The notes: generated by a model from the letters alone, not told the origin. A DNA stretch of 64,000 bases from an uncultured Clostridium sp. (GCA_900549235.1 URNT01000015.1:20658-84657); one strand, 5' to 3'; counted from the stretch's first letter, positions 1 through 8,917 are shown. Translations and numbers: made by a program.

Positions 1-495
1 TATGAGATCGTGTGGCTGACAGTGCCTCTTGTGCTCCTTGCCTTCCTGTTTGCCAATCATTTCAATATCGTAGGTCTTGGCAGGGATTTTTCTAAAAATC
101 TGGGAATTCCTTATAACCTGGTTCTGTTTATGGGACTGACGATTGCTGCCATGATCACTGCCAGCGTGGTGGTGGTAGTGGGATCCATTTCCTATATCGG
201 TCTGATCGTCCCAAATGTGGTGGCTATGTATAAGGGGGACAGGATCCGGGGAACCCTGGCGGATACGGCTCTGTTTGGAGCAGTTTTTGTCCTGGTATGC
301 GATATGATTGGGCGGGTGGTCATATTTCCTTATGAATTGCCCATTGAACTGATCGTAGGGGTTCTGGGAAGTCTGATCTTTATTGCTCTTTTATTTTACC
401 GGTTAAAGCATGGGCGTAAGGCTGTACGGCTTTGGGGTTCTTCTTCCAGCTGCGGGACCCGGATTCCAGCAGGAGAAGGAGGTGACGGCAGGTGA
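1..495 (+). CDS. yclN: Siderophore ABC importer permease, first subunit (FecCD/BtuC family), 5' end outside the window
   Basis: The frame is open from base 1, with Tyr-Glu-Ile-Val ahead of the first visible GTG, so only the C-terminal half is present. Several hydrophobic segments are visible, and the conserved FecCD coupling-loop motif SYIGLIVPNVV lies mid-fragment. The order permease, permease, ATPase, binding protein matches Bacillus subtilis yclNOPQ (petrobactin uptake), and the downstream ATPase resembles YclP closely. The last ~25 residues (Ser/Gly/Arg rich, ending GEGGDGR) are unusual for the family and encode the ribosome site of the next gene. Translation is coupled: its TGA overlaps the next GTG start. 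The promoter and any Fur box lie upstream of the window. Confidence 0.85.
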   Translation, partial: YEIVWLTVPLVLLAFLFANHFNIVGLGRDFSKNLGIPYNLVLFMGLTIAAMITASVVVVVGSISYIGLIVPNVVAMYKGDRIRGTLADTALFGAVFVLVCDMIGRVVIFPYELPIELIVGVLGSLIFIALLFYRLKHGRKAVRLWGSSSSCGTRIPAGEGGDGR

Positions 496-1469
496 AGGAC
501 GGAATTTTTTGGGACAACCGTAAAAGGCTGCTTTTCATGGCCGGGATGGCGGCTGTGTGTGCGGCGGGCTATATGCTCATAGGGGTAAATATAGATAATC
601 CCAGGCTGTTTTCCTATGCCATGCGGATCCGGACGCCAAAGCTCATGGTGATGCTGATCACGGCTCTGACCATAGGAGGGGCCTCCATCGTGTTTCAGTC
701 CATTATTCAGAACACCATCGTCACTCCCTGTCTTTTGGGAATGAATTCTCTTTATACGCTGATCCATACGGCGGTGGTATTTTTTCTGGGATCAGCCAGC
801 GCGGTTGTGGTGAATGCCAGGCTTTCCTTTGCGGTGGATGTGACCCTTATGGGAATTCTGGCTACGGTGATCTACAGCTGGATCTTTAAGAAAACCCGGC
901 ACAATGTGCTGTATGTTCTGCTGGTGGGTACGGTGCTGACCTCCTTTTTCGGAAGTCTCCAGACGACGCTGGCCCGCATTATGGATCCCAATGAATATGA
1001 CAGCCTTCTGGCGTCCCTGACAGCCAGCTTCAGCAATATCAATTCAGAGATCATTGTGTTTTCTGTGATCCTGCTGTCGGTTGTTATCTTTGCTCTGCGA
1101 AAAGACCTGGCCCTTCTGGATGTGCTGACCCTGGGAAAGGATCAGGCCATCAATCTGGGAGTTGATTATGACCGCTGCGTCCGTCGGCTTTTGCTGGGAG
1201 TGGCCCTGTGTATCGCCATTGCTACAGCTATGGTAGGACCTATTTCCTTTTTAGGGCTGATCATTGCCAATCTATCCCGCCAGCTGCTTAAAACCTACCG
1301 CCACAGCCTGTTGATCCTGGGCTCAGCCCTGTTTGGTATGGTGGTTCTTATCGGCGGCCAGCTGATGGTGGAGCGGGTTTTCTCCTATGGGGTTCCCGTC
1401 AGTGTGTTTATCACCACAGGCGGCGGCATTTATTTTCTTTATCTTCTGCTGACAAGAAAGAGGGTGTGA
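492..1469 (+). CDS. yclO: Siderophore ABC importer permease, second subunit (FecCD family)
   Basis: A 325-residue polytopic membrane protein, normal length for the family. About nine hydrophobic segments are visible, and the coupling-helix motif GPISFLGLIIANLSRQLL sits near residue 250. It should form the translocation pore with the preceding permease and carry iron-siderophore inward. It starts at GTG 492, nine bases after an AGAAGGAGG site at 474-482, and overlaps the previous stop by 4 bases (GTGA). It overlaps or abuts the ATPase gene in the same way, indicating one tightly coupled operon. The siderophore class is inferred from gene order and ATPase similarity, not from substrate residues. 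Confidence 0.9.
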   Translation: MKDGIFWDNRKRLLFMAGMAAVCAAGYMLIGVNIDNPRLFSYAMRIRTPKLMVMLITALTIGGASIVFQSIIQNTIVTPCLLGMNSLYTLIHTAVVFFLGSASAVVVNARLSFAVDVTLMGILATVIYSWIFKKTRHNVLYVLLVGTVLTSFFGSLQTTLARIMDPNEYDSLLASLTASFSNINSEIIVFSVILLSVVIFALRKDLALLDVLTLGKDQAINLGVDYDRCVRRLLLGVALCIAIATAMVGPISFLGLIIANLSRQLLKTYRHSLLILGSALFGMVVLIGGQLMVERVFSYGVPVSVFITTGGGIYFLYLLLTRKRV

Positions 1470-1471
1470 TC

Positions 1472-2224
1472 ATGAAGATTAAAAATCTGACAAAACAATA
1501 TGACGGCAAAACCGTAGTGGACGCTGTGAGCTTTCACATTCCAAAGGGAAAGGTCATTTCTCTGATCGGGCCAAATGGAGCGGGAAAATCTACGGTCATG
1601 GGGATGATTTCCCGGCTGGTGGCTCATGACAGCGGCCTGGTGGAGCTTGAGGGGAAGGATATAGGAAAATGGAAAAGCAGGGAGCTTTCCAGGCATCTGG
1701 CGATCCTGACTCAGTCCAACCATATCCAGATGAAACTGACGGTCCGGGAGCTGGTTGCTTTTGGACGGTTCCCTTATTCCGGCAGCCGCATAACGGCTGA
1801 AGATACCGGGATCATAGACCGCGCCATCCAATATATGGAATTAGAAGAAATTCAGGACCGGTTTATAGACGAGCTTTCCGGAGGCCAGCGCCAGCGGGCC
1901 CTGATCGCCATGGTGATCGCGCAGGATACGGAATATGTGCTGCTAGATGAGCCGACCAATAACCTGGACATCTATCACGCTTCAAATATGATGAAAATCG
2001 TCCGAAGGCTTTGCGATGAGCTGGGGAAAACCGTGATCCTGGTGCTCCATGAGATCAATTACGCGGCATTTTATTCTGATTATATCTGTGCCTTTAAGGA
2101 CGGGAAAATCGCCAGATTCGGTACGGTAGAAGAGGTGATCACGAAAGAAAACCTGTCTGAAATCTATCAGGTGGATTTTGAAATCTTAAATATCGGGGGC
2201 AGGCCATTGTCCATTTATTATTAA
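1472..2224 (+). CDS. yclP: Siderophore ABC importer ATPase (YclP-like)
   Basis: A 250-residue cytoplasmic ATPase. Walker A is GPNGAGKS (residues 33-40), the signature is LSGGQRQR, Walker B is YVLLDEP followed by a D-loop, and the switch His lies in VLHEINYAAFYSDY. The sequence resembles B. subtilis YclP along its length, including the VRELVAFGRFPYS segment. ATG 1472 is preferred because AGAGGG at 1459-1464 stands 7 bases upstream; an in-frame GTG at 1466 overlaps the upstream stop and is the alternative. It powers the two permeases encoded just before it. Confidence 0.92.
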   Translation: MKIKNLTKQYDGKTVVDAVSFHIPKGKVISLIGPNGAGKSTVMGMISRLVAHDSGLVELEGKDIGKWKSRELSRHLAILTQSNHIQMKLTVRELVAFGRFPYSGSRITAEDTGIIDRAIQYMELEEIQDRFIDELSGGQRQRALIAMVIAQDTEYVLLDEPTNNLDIYHASNMMKIVRRLCDELGKTVILVLHEINYAAFYSDYICAFKDGKIARFGTVEEVITKENLSEIYQVDFEILNIGGRPLSIYY

Positions 2225-2268
2225 ATAGACCTTATTGTTTCGGTACTTTTCAAGAAAAAGGAGTGTAT

Positions 2269-3258
2269 ATGACCATGAGAAAATTGATTGCTTTTGTATT
2301 TGCGGCAGCAGTGGCGGGAAGTCTGGCGGCCTGCAGTGTTAAAAATCCGGTGTCTGTTTCCGAGGCTTCTGAAAATCAGGAGGCCCCTGCTTTCGTCACA
2401 GTGACATCCCTGAATGGGGCCGGTGAGAAGGTGCAGCTGGAAGTGCCCTATGATCCTCAGCGCATCGCTGTGCTGGATATGGCCGCACTGGATATTCTGG
2501 ATGCTCTGGGAGTGGGAGACCGTGTGGTGGGCTCTGCTTCCACAACCCTTGATTATCTCCAGGGCTATATGAAGGAGGAGATCGTAAATCTTGGTACCAT
2601 CAAGGAGGCAGATCTGGAAGCGGTCATGGGCTGCGAGCCGGATGTGATCTTTATCGGCGGCCGTCTGGCGTCCTCCTATGATGCCCTCAGTGAGATTGCT
2701 CCTGTGGTTTATCTGTCCACGGATCAGGAACTGGGAGTAGTTGAAAGCGTGCATAAAAATGCAGGTACCATTGCCTCCATGTTCGGTCTGGAGGATAAGG
2801 CAGAGGAGCAGATGGCCGGTTTCGATTCCCGGATCCGCGCACTGAAGGAGTTTGCTTCCGGAAAAACAGCCATCATCGGTATGTGCACCAGTGGCAGCTT
2901 CAATGTGCTGGGAAATGACGGCCGCTGCTCCCTGATTGGCCGGGAGATCGGCTTTGAAAATATCGGTACAGATGCTGATATAAGCACCTCCACCCATGGC
3001 AATGAGGCTTCCTTTGAGTTCATTGTAGAAAAAGATCCGGAATACATATTCGTTATGGACCGTGACGCAGCCATTGGAACAGACGGCGCAAAGCTGGCGC
3101 CGGAGATCATGGAAAACCAGCTGGTAATGGGAACCGATGCGTATAAAAACGGGAACCTTATTTATCTGGCTCATCCGGCTGTGTGGTATACGGCAGAAGG
3201 GGGGATCACGGCGCTGGATGTGATGATTTCGGATTTGGAGGAAGGGGTAATTAGGTAA
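2269..3258 (+). CDS. yclQ: Iron-siderophore-binding lipoprotein (YclQ/CeuA-like)
   Basis: A 329-residue exported lipoprotein. The N-terminus has basic residues, a hydrophobic core and the lipobox SLAAC, with lipidated Cys22. The mature part has the class III substrate-binding pattern: PQRIAVLDMAALDILDALGVGDRVVG near residue 65, a long linking helix, and LAHPAVWYTAEGG near the C-terminus. It captures the ferric siderophore outside the membrane and delivers it to the permeases. ATG 2269 is chosen because AAAAAGGAG (2255-2263) lies 5 bases upstream; GTG 2263 and ATG 2275 are in-frame alternatives. It is the last gene of the operon and is followed by a strong terminator at 3365-3410. Confidence 0.92.
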   Translation: MTMRKLIAFVFAAAVAGSLAACSVKNPVSVSEASENQEAPAFVTVTSLNGAGEKVQLEVPYDPQRIAVLDMAALDILDALGVGDRVVGSASTTLDYLQGYMKEEIVNLGTIKEADLEAVMGCEPDVIFIGGRLASSYDALSEIAPVVYLSTDQELGVVESVHKNAGTIASMFGLEDKAEEQMAGFDSRIRALKEFASGKTAIIGMCTSGSFNVLGNDGRCSLIGREIGFENIGTDADISTSTHGNEASFEFIVEKDPEYIFVMDRDAAIGTDGAKLAPEIMENQLVMGTDAYKNGNLIYLAHPAVWYTAEGGITALDVMISDLEEGVIR

Positions 3259-3364
3259 TCTAACATATTTCAGGAATCTGATGTGGGTAGCAGAAAAGGG
3301 ATCGAGGAAACGATAATGTGAGATCAGTGCCTGTTTATAAAGCAGGAGAATTCATATAAGGAAG

Positions 3365-3410
3365 CTGCGGCGCCAGACAGTAAATAAGCTGTTCGGTGCC
3401 GCAGTTTTTT
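3365..3410 (+). terminator. Rho-independent terminator of the siderophore operon
   Basis: Arms CTGCGGCGCC (3365-3374) and GGTGCCGCAG (3395-3404) pair over 10 bp with one G-U wobble, followed by TTTTTT (3405-3410). It lies between the siderophore operon and the convergent lacI-type gene. No U-run follows the stem on the minus strand, so it should act mainly on the plus strand. Confidence 0.85.
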
Positions 3411-3417
3411 ACTATTT

Positions 3418-4443
3418 CTAAGATAAAATGCTTTTTACACTTCCTCTCCTCATAAGGCTGGTTCGTATTTCTGTGGTCAGAATTTCTCGGCTGCTGCCCT
3501 CCAGTTTTTCCATCAGCCGTTTTACTGCTAATACCCCCATTTGGTGCTTTGGGACATGCATCGTGGTAAGAGGCGGTTCCATCAACTCACACATAGGGAT
3601 GTCATCGATTCCAACGACAGATATGTCGTCAGGAACACGAATTCCCTGTTCCCTGAAGGCGCGTATACAGGACAGGGCGATGATGTCATTGTCTGCAAAA
3701 AACGCAGTAGGAAGTTCTGGATGGGTGGAAAGGATTTCTTTCATATCATTGTAAGCTCCATCTATGGTAGGGGTCAGCTTGTATTCGTGCTGAGGGAGGA
3801 TTTCCAGCTTGTTTCTTTTTAATTCACGGTGGTATCCCTCCTTGCGTTCCGAAAAGTTATTGATATGGATAGCAGAATGCAGGTAGCCGATCTGAGAGTG
3901 TCCGCTGCTGATCAGATACCTTACTGCACAGCCTGCAGCCTGTCGGTTATTGATAACAACGCAGTCTAAGGCAATGTCGTAGAAATTGTTGTCTAAAAGA
4001 ACAACAGGACAGCCTAAGGAGGTAAAAACTGCTGCGTCAGAGACATTCATTTCAGTGGCCAGAAGAAGGATTCCCCGGCATTCCTTGGTATGGACCAGAG
4101 GAAGGGATAAGGATGCGTCACAGCCCTCGTTGAAATAAGCAATCTGCAAATTAAAACCGCAGCTTTTTGCAGAATGTTCAATTCCTTCGATTAACTGTGA
4201 GAAGAATGGAGTATCACCTACTACTTTTCCGTGTTTTTTAAAAATGACAAAGTAAATAAAATCGTTGGCTAGAGGCCTTCCGGTATAGACAGAGGGGGTG
4301 GAGCTGAGCTCGTTCATTTTGTCAAAAACGAGTTTTCTAGTGGCTTCGCTGATTCCGGGGCGGTTGTTAAGCACCATAGACACGGTAGAAGGAGAGATCC
4401 CTAAGATCTGTGCCAGGTCTTTTGCTTTGATTATCTTGTTCAT
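3418..4443 (-). CDS. LacI family transcriptional regulator
   Basis: A 341-residue repressor of normal family length. The N-terminal LacI helix-turn-helix and hinge run KDLAQILGISPSTVSMVLNN (residues 8-27) then RPGISEATR. The rest is a periplasmic-binding-protein-like effector domain with typical segments (GCPVVLLDNN, AVRYLISSGHSQIGYL, DDISVVGIDDIPMCELMEPPLTTM). It is divergent from the ABC importer and nucleoside-hydrolase-like operon and should control it in response to a sugar or nucleoside. It has a near-consensus promoter with an operator-like dyad at its start site, which suggests autoregulation. Confidence 0.93.
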   Translation of the reverse strand: MNKIIKAKDLAQILGISPSTVSMVLNNRPGISEATRKLVFDKMNELSSTPSVYTGRPLANDFIYFVIFKKHGKVVGDTPFFSQLIEGIEHSAKSCGFNLQIAYFNEGCDASLSLPLVHTKECRGILLLATEMNVSDAAVFTSLGCPVVLLDNNFYDIALDCVVINNRQAAGCAVRYLISSGHSQIGYLHSAIHINNFSERKEGYHRELKRNKLEILPQHEYKLTPTIDGAYNDMKEILSTHPELPTAFFADNDIIALSCIRAFREQGIRVPDDISVVGIDDIPMCELMEPPLTTMHVPKHQMGVLAVKRLMEKLEGSSREILTTEIRTSLMRRGSVKSILS

Positions 4444-4471
4444 GGATTATCCTGCCTTATAAAAATTGCCG

Positions 4472-4481
4472 TAAACGTGTA
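4472..4481 (-). promoter_or_regulatory. Putative LacI-type operator
   Basis: TAAACGTGTA is an imperfect dyad around a central ACGT; its reverse complement TACACGTTTA matches at 8 of 10 positions. LacI-family operators usually have a central CG in an A/T-rich palindrome. The site covers the predicted start point of the minus-strand promoter of the lacI-type gene. Confidence 0.45.
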
Positions 4482-4486
4482 TTTTT

Positions 4487-4515
4487 ATTATAGAGGACAC
4501 CGGGGGATTAGTCAA
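4487..4515 (-). promoter_or_regulatory. Promoter of the LacI-type gene
   Basis: On the minus strand, TTGACT (4515-4510) and TATAAT (4492-4487) are separated by 17 bp. Both are close to the sigma-A consensus. Confidence 0.7.
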
Positions 4516-4579
4516 TGTGTTTGTTGAATTTGATTTAATAAAATTTAGTAAAGTTAATTTAAACAATAAATGGCAATAC

Positions 4580-4608
4580 TTACAAAATAAATATATACAA
4601 ATTATACA
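4580..4608 (+). promoter_or_regulatory. Possible promoter of the sugar/nucleoside importer operon
   Basis: TTACAA (4580-4585), 17 bp, TATACA (4603-4608). It is weak and lies in a very AT-rich 200-bp leader, so other positions are possible. A regulated promoter would be expected to be weak. Confidence 0.3.
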
Positions 4609-4722
4609 CTATACCCATTGGAAAATGACTTTAAATCATATACACTATGAATATCTTCTACAAAGCGAAGATAAATTCGGAAATTTATTAAATATTTAAT
4701 AAATATGAAAGGAGAAGGGAAT

Positions 4723-6063
4723 ATGAAAAAAAGAAGGAATATGTTGCTGACTTGCGCGGGGGCAGTGGTTTTAGCAGCAGGGCTGATCAGCGGATGTGGA
4801 AAAACGGCTTCAGAAGAAAACAAAGGGGTAAGTGAAAACGCGTCTGTATCCAGTGAGGCTCAGATATCAGGCGAAGGTGGATCTGTGACTGTTTCTTTCT
4901 GGTCCATGGCACAGAGAAAGGAATTTGAAGATAAGATCATTGCGGCATTTATGGAAGAGAATCCCAATATTACGATTACGCCTACCTATTATTCTACAGA
5001 TGATATTAAGACGAATCTGAAAGTAGCTGCATCCTCCGACACTCTGCCTGATATGTGGTACAACTGGGGAGGAAGTTTGGCGTCCTATTATCCGGCGAAT
5101 GGTCTTACTTATGATTTTACAGATTATGCCGAGGAACATGACTGGAAAGATAAATATCTGTCATCTGCGCTGGAACTCTGCACTTTGGAAGGGCAGCTGA
5201 GTGGTATTCCACAAAGCATTGCCATGATGAATATCTGGTATCGTACTGATATTTTTGAGAAATATGGTCTGGAGATTCCGCAAACCTTTGAAGAACTGGA
5301 GACGGTATGTGGAACCTTAAAAGAAAATGGAGTGATTCCCTTTGCAACTGGCGGACAGTTTGGCTGGCATGTGATGCGTTATATTCAGGATCTGATGGAG
5401 TATTATGGAGGAAAAGAAGAACATGATGGTATCAATAACATGACTGTAGATTGGAGCAGCTCAGAGGCTGTTGCAAAGGCCTTTGCAAAATTTAAGGAAT
5501 GGGAGCAGAAAGGGTGGTTTAATGAAGGATTCCTGACGGAGGATCCCAATGACTGCCGTATGTATTTATACAACGGAACTTGTGCGATGATCATTGACAG
5601 TCCTACAATGGCATCTCAGATTGTAAATGCAGGACAGGATACCAGTCTGTACAGTTTTTTTGCTTTTCCTACTGAGTCGAATGAAGATGGGACTGGCCGC
5701 ATGGCAGCCTATGTAAAGATGACCCAGGTAAATAAAAATGTAACGGATGAGCAATTGGATGCGATTCTTAAATTTTGGGATTTTTATTATGACTCAGAGA
5801 AAAATCCGGAATTTTCAAATATTGAGCAGCCTATTGCATTGAAGGGGGCAGAACTTCCGGAATCACTGGCAATTGCTGATGGTGTAATGGAATTGATGGA
5901 TGCCTGCGGAATCTACACTCAGATGGATCAGGCGCTTCCGGCTCAAGTTGCAGATCAGATGTTTGCGGCTCAGGATGGAGTAGTAATTGGTGATATACTG
6001 CCAGAAGATGCAGGTACAGCAGTTCAGGCTGCTATCGATACTTATAAGGCAGAAAATCAGTAG
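4723..6063 (+). CDS. Sugar-type ABC importer, substrate-binding lipoprotein
   Basis: A 446-residue exported lipoprotein: basic N-terminus, hydrophobic core and lipobox LISGC with Cys25, then a Ser/Glu linker. The mature domain is a family 1 extracellular solute-binding protein (VTVSFWSMAQRKEFEDKIIAAFMEENPNI; later TLPDMWYNWGG). ATG 4723 is preferred over ATG 4705 because the AAAGGAG ribosome site (4708-4714) lies between them. It is first in an operon with two permeases and a nucleoside-hydrolase-like enzyme. The substrate is inferred to be a ribosyl compound or oligosaccharide; the sequence alone does not decide. Confidence 0.88.
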   Translation: MKKRRNMLLTCAGAVVLAAGLISGCGKTASEENKGVSENASVSSEAQISGEGGSVTVSFWSMAQRKEFEDKIIAAFMEENPNITITPTYYSTDDIKTNLKVAASSDTLPDMWYNWGGSLASYYPANGLTYDFTDYAEEHDWKDKYLSSALELCTLEGQLSGIPQSIAMMNIWYRTDIFEKYGLEIPQTFEELETVCGTLKENGVIPFATGGQFGWHVMRYIQDLMEYYGGKEEHDGINNMTVDWSSSEAVAKAFAKFKEWEQKGWFNEGFLTEDPNDCRMYLYNGTCAMIIDSPTMASQIVNAGQDTSLYSFFAFPTESNEDGTGRMAAYVKMTQVNKNVTDEQLDAILKFWDFYYDSEKNPEFSNIEQPIALKGAELPESLAIADGVMELMDACGIYTQMDQALPAQVADQMFAAQDGVVIGDILPEDAGTAVQAAIDTYKAENQ

Positions 6064-6073
6064 GAGGAGTTCT

Positions 6074-6946
6074 TTGAACAGCAGAAAATCAACTATAAAG
6101 GCTTATCTGTTTTTAGTGCCAGCATTTATTATCTTCAGCTCTGTTGTGATCATACCTACACTGTATTCCTTTTATCTCAGCTTTTTTTCGTGGAATGGGA
6201 TTGGAGAGAAGAGCTTTGTAGCGTTGAAAAATTACTATAATCTTTTTACGGCTGATGCCGTATTTCTTACGGCTCTAAAAAATAATTTTATCTGGATCCT
6301 GCTTACTGTATTTTTTACCATCGGGATCTCTCTTATGCTGGCGGTTATATTAAACCGATCTTTCAAGGGGAGAGTGATATACAGAGCTGTTTTTTATGTA
6401 CCCTATATGCTTTCCTGGGTGGTGGTAGGTGTAATTTGGAAATGGATGTATAACCCTAATATGGGATTTATTAATGAGGTGTTGGAAATTCTGGGATTAT
6501 CAGATTTTAAATCCGCCTGGCTTTCCAATCCTAAGATTTCTCTGTACTGTGTCTACTTTGCTGCCATGTGGCAGGGGGTTGGACAGCCGATGATCCTGTT
6601 TCTTTCGGGGCTGCAGACCATTCCGTCAGATATTTTGGAGGCGGCGGCTATTGATGGTGCTGGAAAGGCGCGCACATTTTTCTGTATCACCCTTCCTATG
6701 CTGAAGGAAACCTTTGTAGTGGTATTTGCCACACTGATCATTGCGGCTATGAAGGTATACGATATTATTAAAGTCATGACAGGAGGCGGTCCGGCTAATT
6801 CGACGGAAACACTGGCTACTTATATGTATTCCCAGACCTTTATGTATAGTAATTTTGGAAAGGGAAGTGCAGTGGCAAGTATCATGTTCCTGATGATGAT
6901 CTTAATTATTGTTCCTTATGTTATTTATACGGCAAAAGAAGATTGA
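6074..6946 (+). CDS. Sugar ABC importer permease, MalF/UgpA type
   Basis: A 290-residue inner-membrane permease with about six transmembrane segments and the EAA loop EAAAIDGAGKARTFFCITLP, which docks to the ATPase. The reading frame extends upstream into the previous gene, but TAGGAGGAG (6061-6069) lies only before the TTG at 6074, and translation from there (NSRKSTIKAYLFLVPAF) gives the normal family N-terminus. The start is therefore taken as TTG. No ATPase gene is present in the operon, so a shared MsmK/UgpC-type ATPase elsewhere is presumed. Confidence 0.88.
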   Translation: MNSRKSTIKAYLFLVPAFIIFSSVVIIPTLYSFYLSFFSWNGIGEKSFVALKNYYNLFTADAVFLTALKNNFIWILLTVFFTIGISLMLAVILNRSFKGRVIYRAVFYVPYMLSWVVVGVIWKWMYNPNMGFINEVLEILGLSDFKSAWLSNPKISLYCVYFAAMWQGVGQPMILFLSGLQTIPSDILEAAAIDGAGKARTFFCITLPMLKETFVVVFATLIIAAMKVYDIIKVMTGGGPANSTETLATYMYSQTFMYSNFGKGSAVASIMFLMMILIIVPYVIYTAKED

Positions 6947-6956
6947 GGAGGATAGG

Positions 6957-7784
6957 ATGAGTAAAAAGACAAGGCGTATTCTATTTTATGTGCTTTTGAC
7001 ACTTCTGGCTCTCATCTGGCTGGCTCCGGTGGTTACTGTATTTCTTACAGCGTTAAAATCACAAAGCGATTTTTATTCGGGAGAAAGCCTGTTTTCCTTG
7101 CCGGAGCAGTTAAAATGGAGTAATTTTTCAGATGCCTGGGTAAAGGGACGTCTGGGGACCTATATGAAAAATGGTATCTTGATCTGCATTCTGAAGGTGC
7201 CTTTGGGAATTTTGGTGGAATCAATGGCGGCTTTTGCTATTACCAGACTTAATATAAAGCATAAAACAGCTATTTTTATTTTCTTTCTGTTGGGAATGAT
7301 GCTTCCTCATCAGATGGCTCTGATCCCGCTGAATCGTATCTTTTCTCAGTATGGACTGATCAATCATTATGGAGGCCTGTTTTATGTATATGTAGGCTTC
7401 GGTATCGGGTACGGGATTCTTGTGCTAAGGGGATTTATGCGCTCAATTCCCAGAGACCTGGATGAAGCGGCCTACATTGATGGTTGTGGTGTGTTGAGGT
7501 TGTATGCCAGCATTATCCTGCCTATTGCAAAGCCGGCTATTGCTACGGTATTTATTATTGACTTTTTAAATACCTGGAATGAGTTCCTGCTTCAGAGTAT
7601 TCTGATAACCAATGACGCGCTGCGGACGGTGCCGAATGGACTACTGAGCTTTATTGGCGAATATGGGACAGATTATGGATTGCTGAATGCGGGGGTGTTG
7701 ATTTCCATTATACCGGTATTGATTGTATATCTGTCCTTTCAGAAGTATTTTGTAGAAGGTATGTCAGGAGCAGTTAAGCAGTAG
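6957..7784 (+). CDS. Sugar ABC importer permease, MalG/UgpE type
   Basis: A 275-residue permease with about six hydrophobic segments. The EAA loop is EAAYIDGCGVLRLYASIILP, and the C-terminus (KYFVEGMSGAVKQ) is typical of MalG-type subunits. ATG 6957 follows GAGGAGGATAGG. It starts 10 bases after the preceding permease and completes the heterodimeric pore. Confidence 0.9.
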   Translation: MSKKTRRILFYVLLTLLALIWLAPVVTVFLTALKSQSDFYSGESLFSLPEQLKWSNFSDAWVKGRLGTYMKNGILICILKVPLGILVESMAAFAITRLNIKHKTAIFIFFLLGMMLPHQMALIPLNRIFSQYGLINHYGGLFYVYVGFGIGYGILVLRGFMRSIPRDLDEAAYIDGCGVLRLYASIILPIAKPAIATVFIIDFLNTWNEFLLQSILITNDALRTVPNGLLSFIGEYGTDYGLLNAGVLISIIPVLIVYLSFQKYFVEGMSGAVKQ

Positions 7785-7813
7785 TTATGAAATAGAATTA
7801 GAGGAGGTTTGTC

Positions 7814-8737
7814 ATGATTTACGATCATTATCAATTTAAGATTCCAGAGGGGAAAAGAGTCCGGCTCATTGTAAATACAGATGCAAAAAATGAGGCAGAT
7901 GATCAGTTTGCTATTGTTCATGCTCTTTTAAGTACCAGGTTTGATAATCGGGGAGTGATAGCGGCTCATTTTGGCAGAGAAAAGAGCAGCCATAGTATGG
8001 AAGACAGTTATAAAGAGGTGATAAAACTTCTGGACCTCATGGATTTTCCGCAGGAGCTGGCATATAGAGGAGCAGTAGAGGCTATGACAGATGAAAAAAT
8101 GCCTGTAGAATCCGAGGGAGCCAGATTGATTGTTGAAGAGGCGATGAAGGATGCGGAGACTCCGCTTTATGTGATTTTTTTAGGCCCCCTGACTGATATG
8201 GCATCAGCTTATCTGATGGAGCCAAGGATTGCGGGACGTCTTACTTGCATATGGATTGGCGGAGCGAAATATCCGGACGGAGGATATGAATACAATCTGA
8301 ATAATGATATAAAATCGGCCAGAGTGGTAATGAATTCAGAAATTCCTTTATGGCAGATTCCAAGAGATGTGTATAGCCAGGTGATCGTGTCGCTGGCAGA
8401 GCTTGAATATAGAGTACGTCCATGCGGTGAGCTTGGCAGATATTTATTTGAGCAGTTAGAGGAGCATGGACATACCTCTTTTGCCAGGGCTACTACCCGT
8501 ACAGGAGAATACTGGTGTCTGGGAGATTCTCCGGCAGTGGGAGTTCTGCTCTTTGCTCATATGTACAGTTATGACTGGATCCAGGCTCCTTTGATTACAG
8601 ATAATATGGCATATGTAAAAAATGGTCAGAATCGCCCTATTCGAGTATACCATGATGTAAATGATCGGTTTATTCTGGAGGATTTTTACGCAAAATTAGC
8701 TTTATTTACAAAAAGAGTTCCATCAGACAGCTTTTAA
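7814..8737 (+). CDS. Nucleoside hydrolase-like protein (IUNH fold)
   Basis: A 307-residue soluble protein with no signal peptide. The N-terminal motif NTDAKNEADDQFA (residues 21-33) corresponds to the calcium-binding DTDPGxDDA motif of nucleoside hydrolases but has a Lys-Asn-Glu-Ala stretch before the Asp pair. EYNLNNDIKSARVV matches the family EFN...DPEAA block, and GDSPAVGVLLF replaces the usual C-terminal HDP block. By homology it would hydrolyse an N-ribosidic or related glycosidic bond in the compound imported by the upstream transporter. It is the last gene of the LacI-linked operon, with GAGGAGG before the start. Exact substrate unknown. Confidence 0.78.
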   Translation: MIYDHYQFKIPEGKRVRLIVNTDAKNEADDQFAIVHALLSTRFDNRGVIAAHFGREKSSHSMEDSYKEVIKLLDLMDFPQELAYRGAVEAMTDEKMPVESEGARLIVEEAMKDAETPLYVIFLGPLTDMASAYLMEPRIAGRLTCIWIGGAKYPDGGYEYNLNNDIKSARVVMNSEIPLWQIPRDVYSQVIVSLAELEYRVRPCGELGRYLFEQLEEHGHTSFARATTRTGEYWCLGDSPAVGVLLFAHMYSYDWIQAPLITDNMAYVKNGQNRPIRVYHDVNDRFILEDFYAKLALFTKRVPSDSF

Positions 8738-8795
8738 AGGGTAGGAAAGCTGTGAATAACAGTAAAATTATCTTATTCAGAATGGAATCAGATTA

Positions 8796-8840
8796 CAGAG
8801 GCAGATGGCTTGTGCACAATGCAAAGGTCATATGCCTCTG
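8796..8840 (+). terminator. Weak inverted repeat after the nucleoside-hydrolase-like gene
   Basis: CAGAGGCA (8796-8803) and TGCCTCTG (8833-8840) form a perfect 8-bp stem with a 29-base loop. The following bases are CTGTTCTCC and then TTTTC, so the U-run is displaced. A possible inefficient terminator. The rest of 8738-8900 shows nothing else. Confidence 0.3.
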
Positions 8841-8917
8841 CTGTTCTCCATTTTCTTCACCCAATTCCCCACGACAAACGCATGAATGAATAAATTATGC
8901 ACACCCCATTCGGATTT

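Noticed and set aside
2221..3174. 317-codon minus-strand open frame opposite the siderophore-binding protein
   Set aside because: Antisense shadow; no family motif and no start signal.
4517..4699. 60-codon frame in the AT-rich leader of the LacI-linked operon
   Set aside because: No ribosome site, composition typical of non-coding AT-rich DNA, and it ends just before the real start at 4723.
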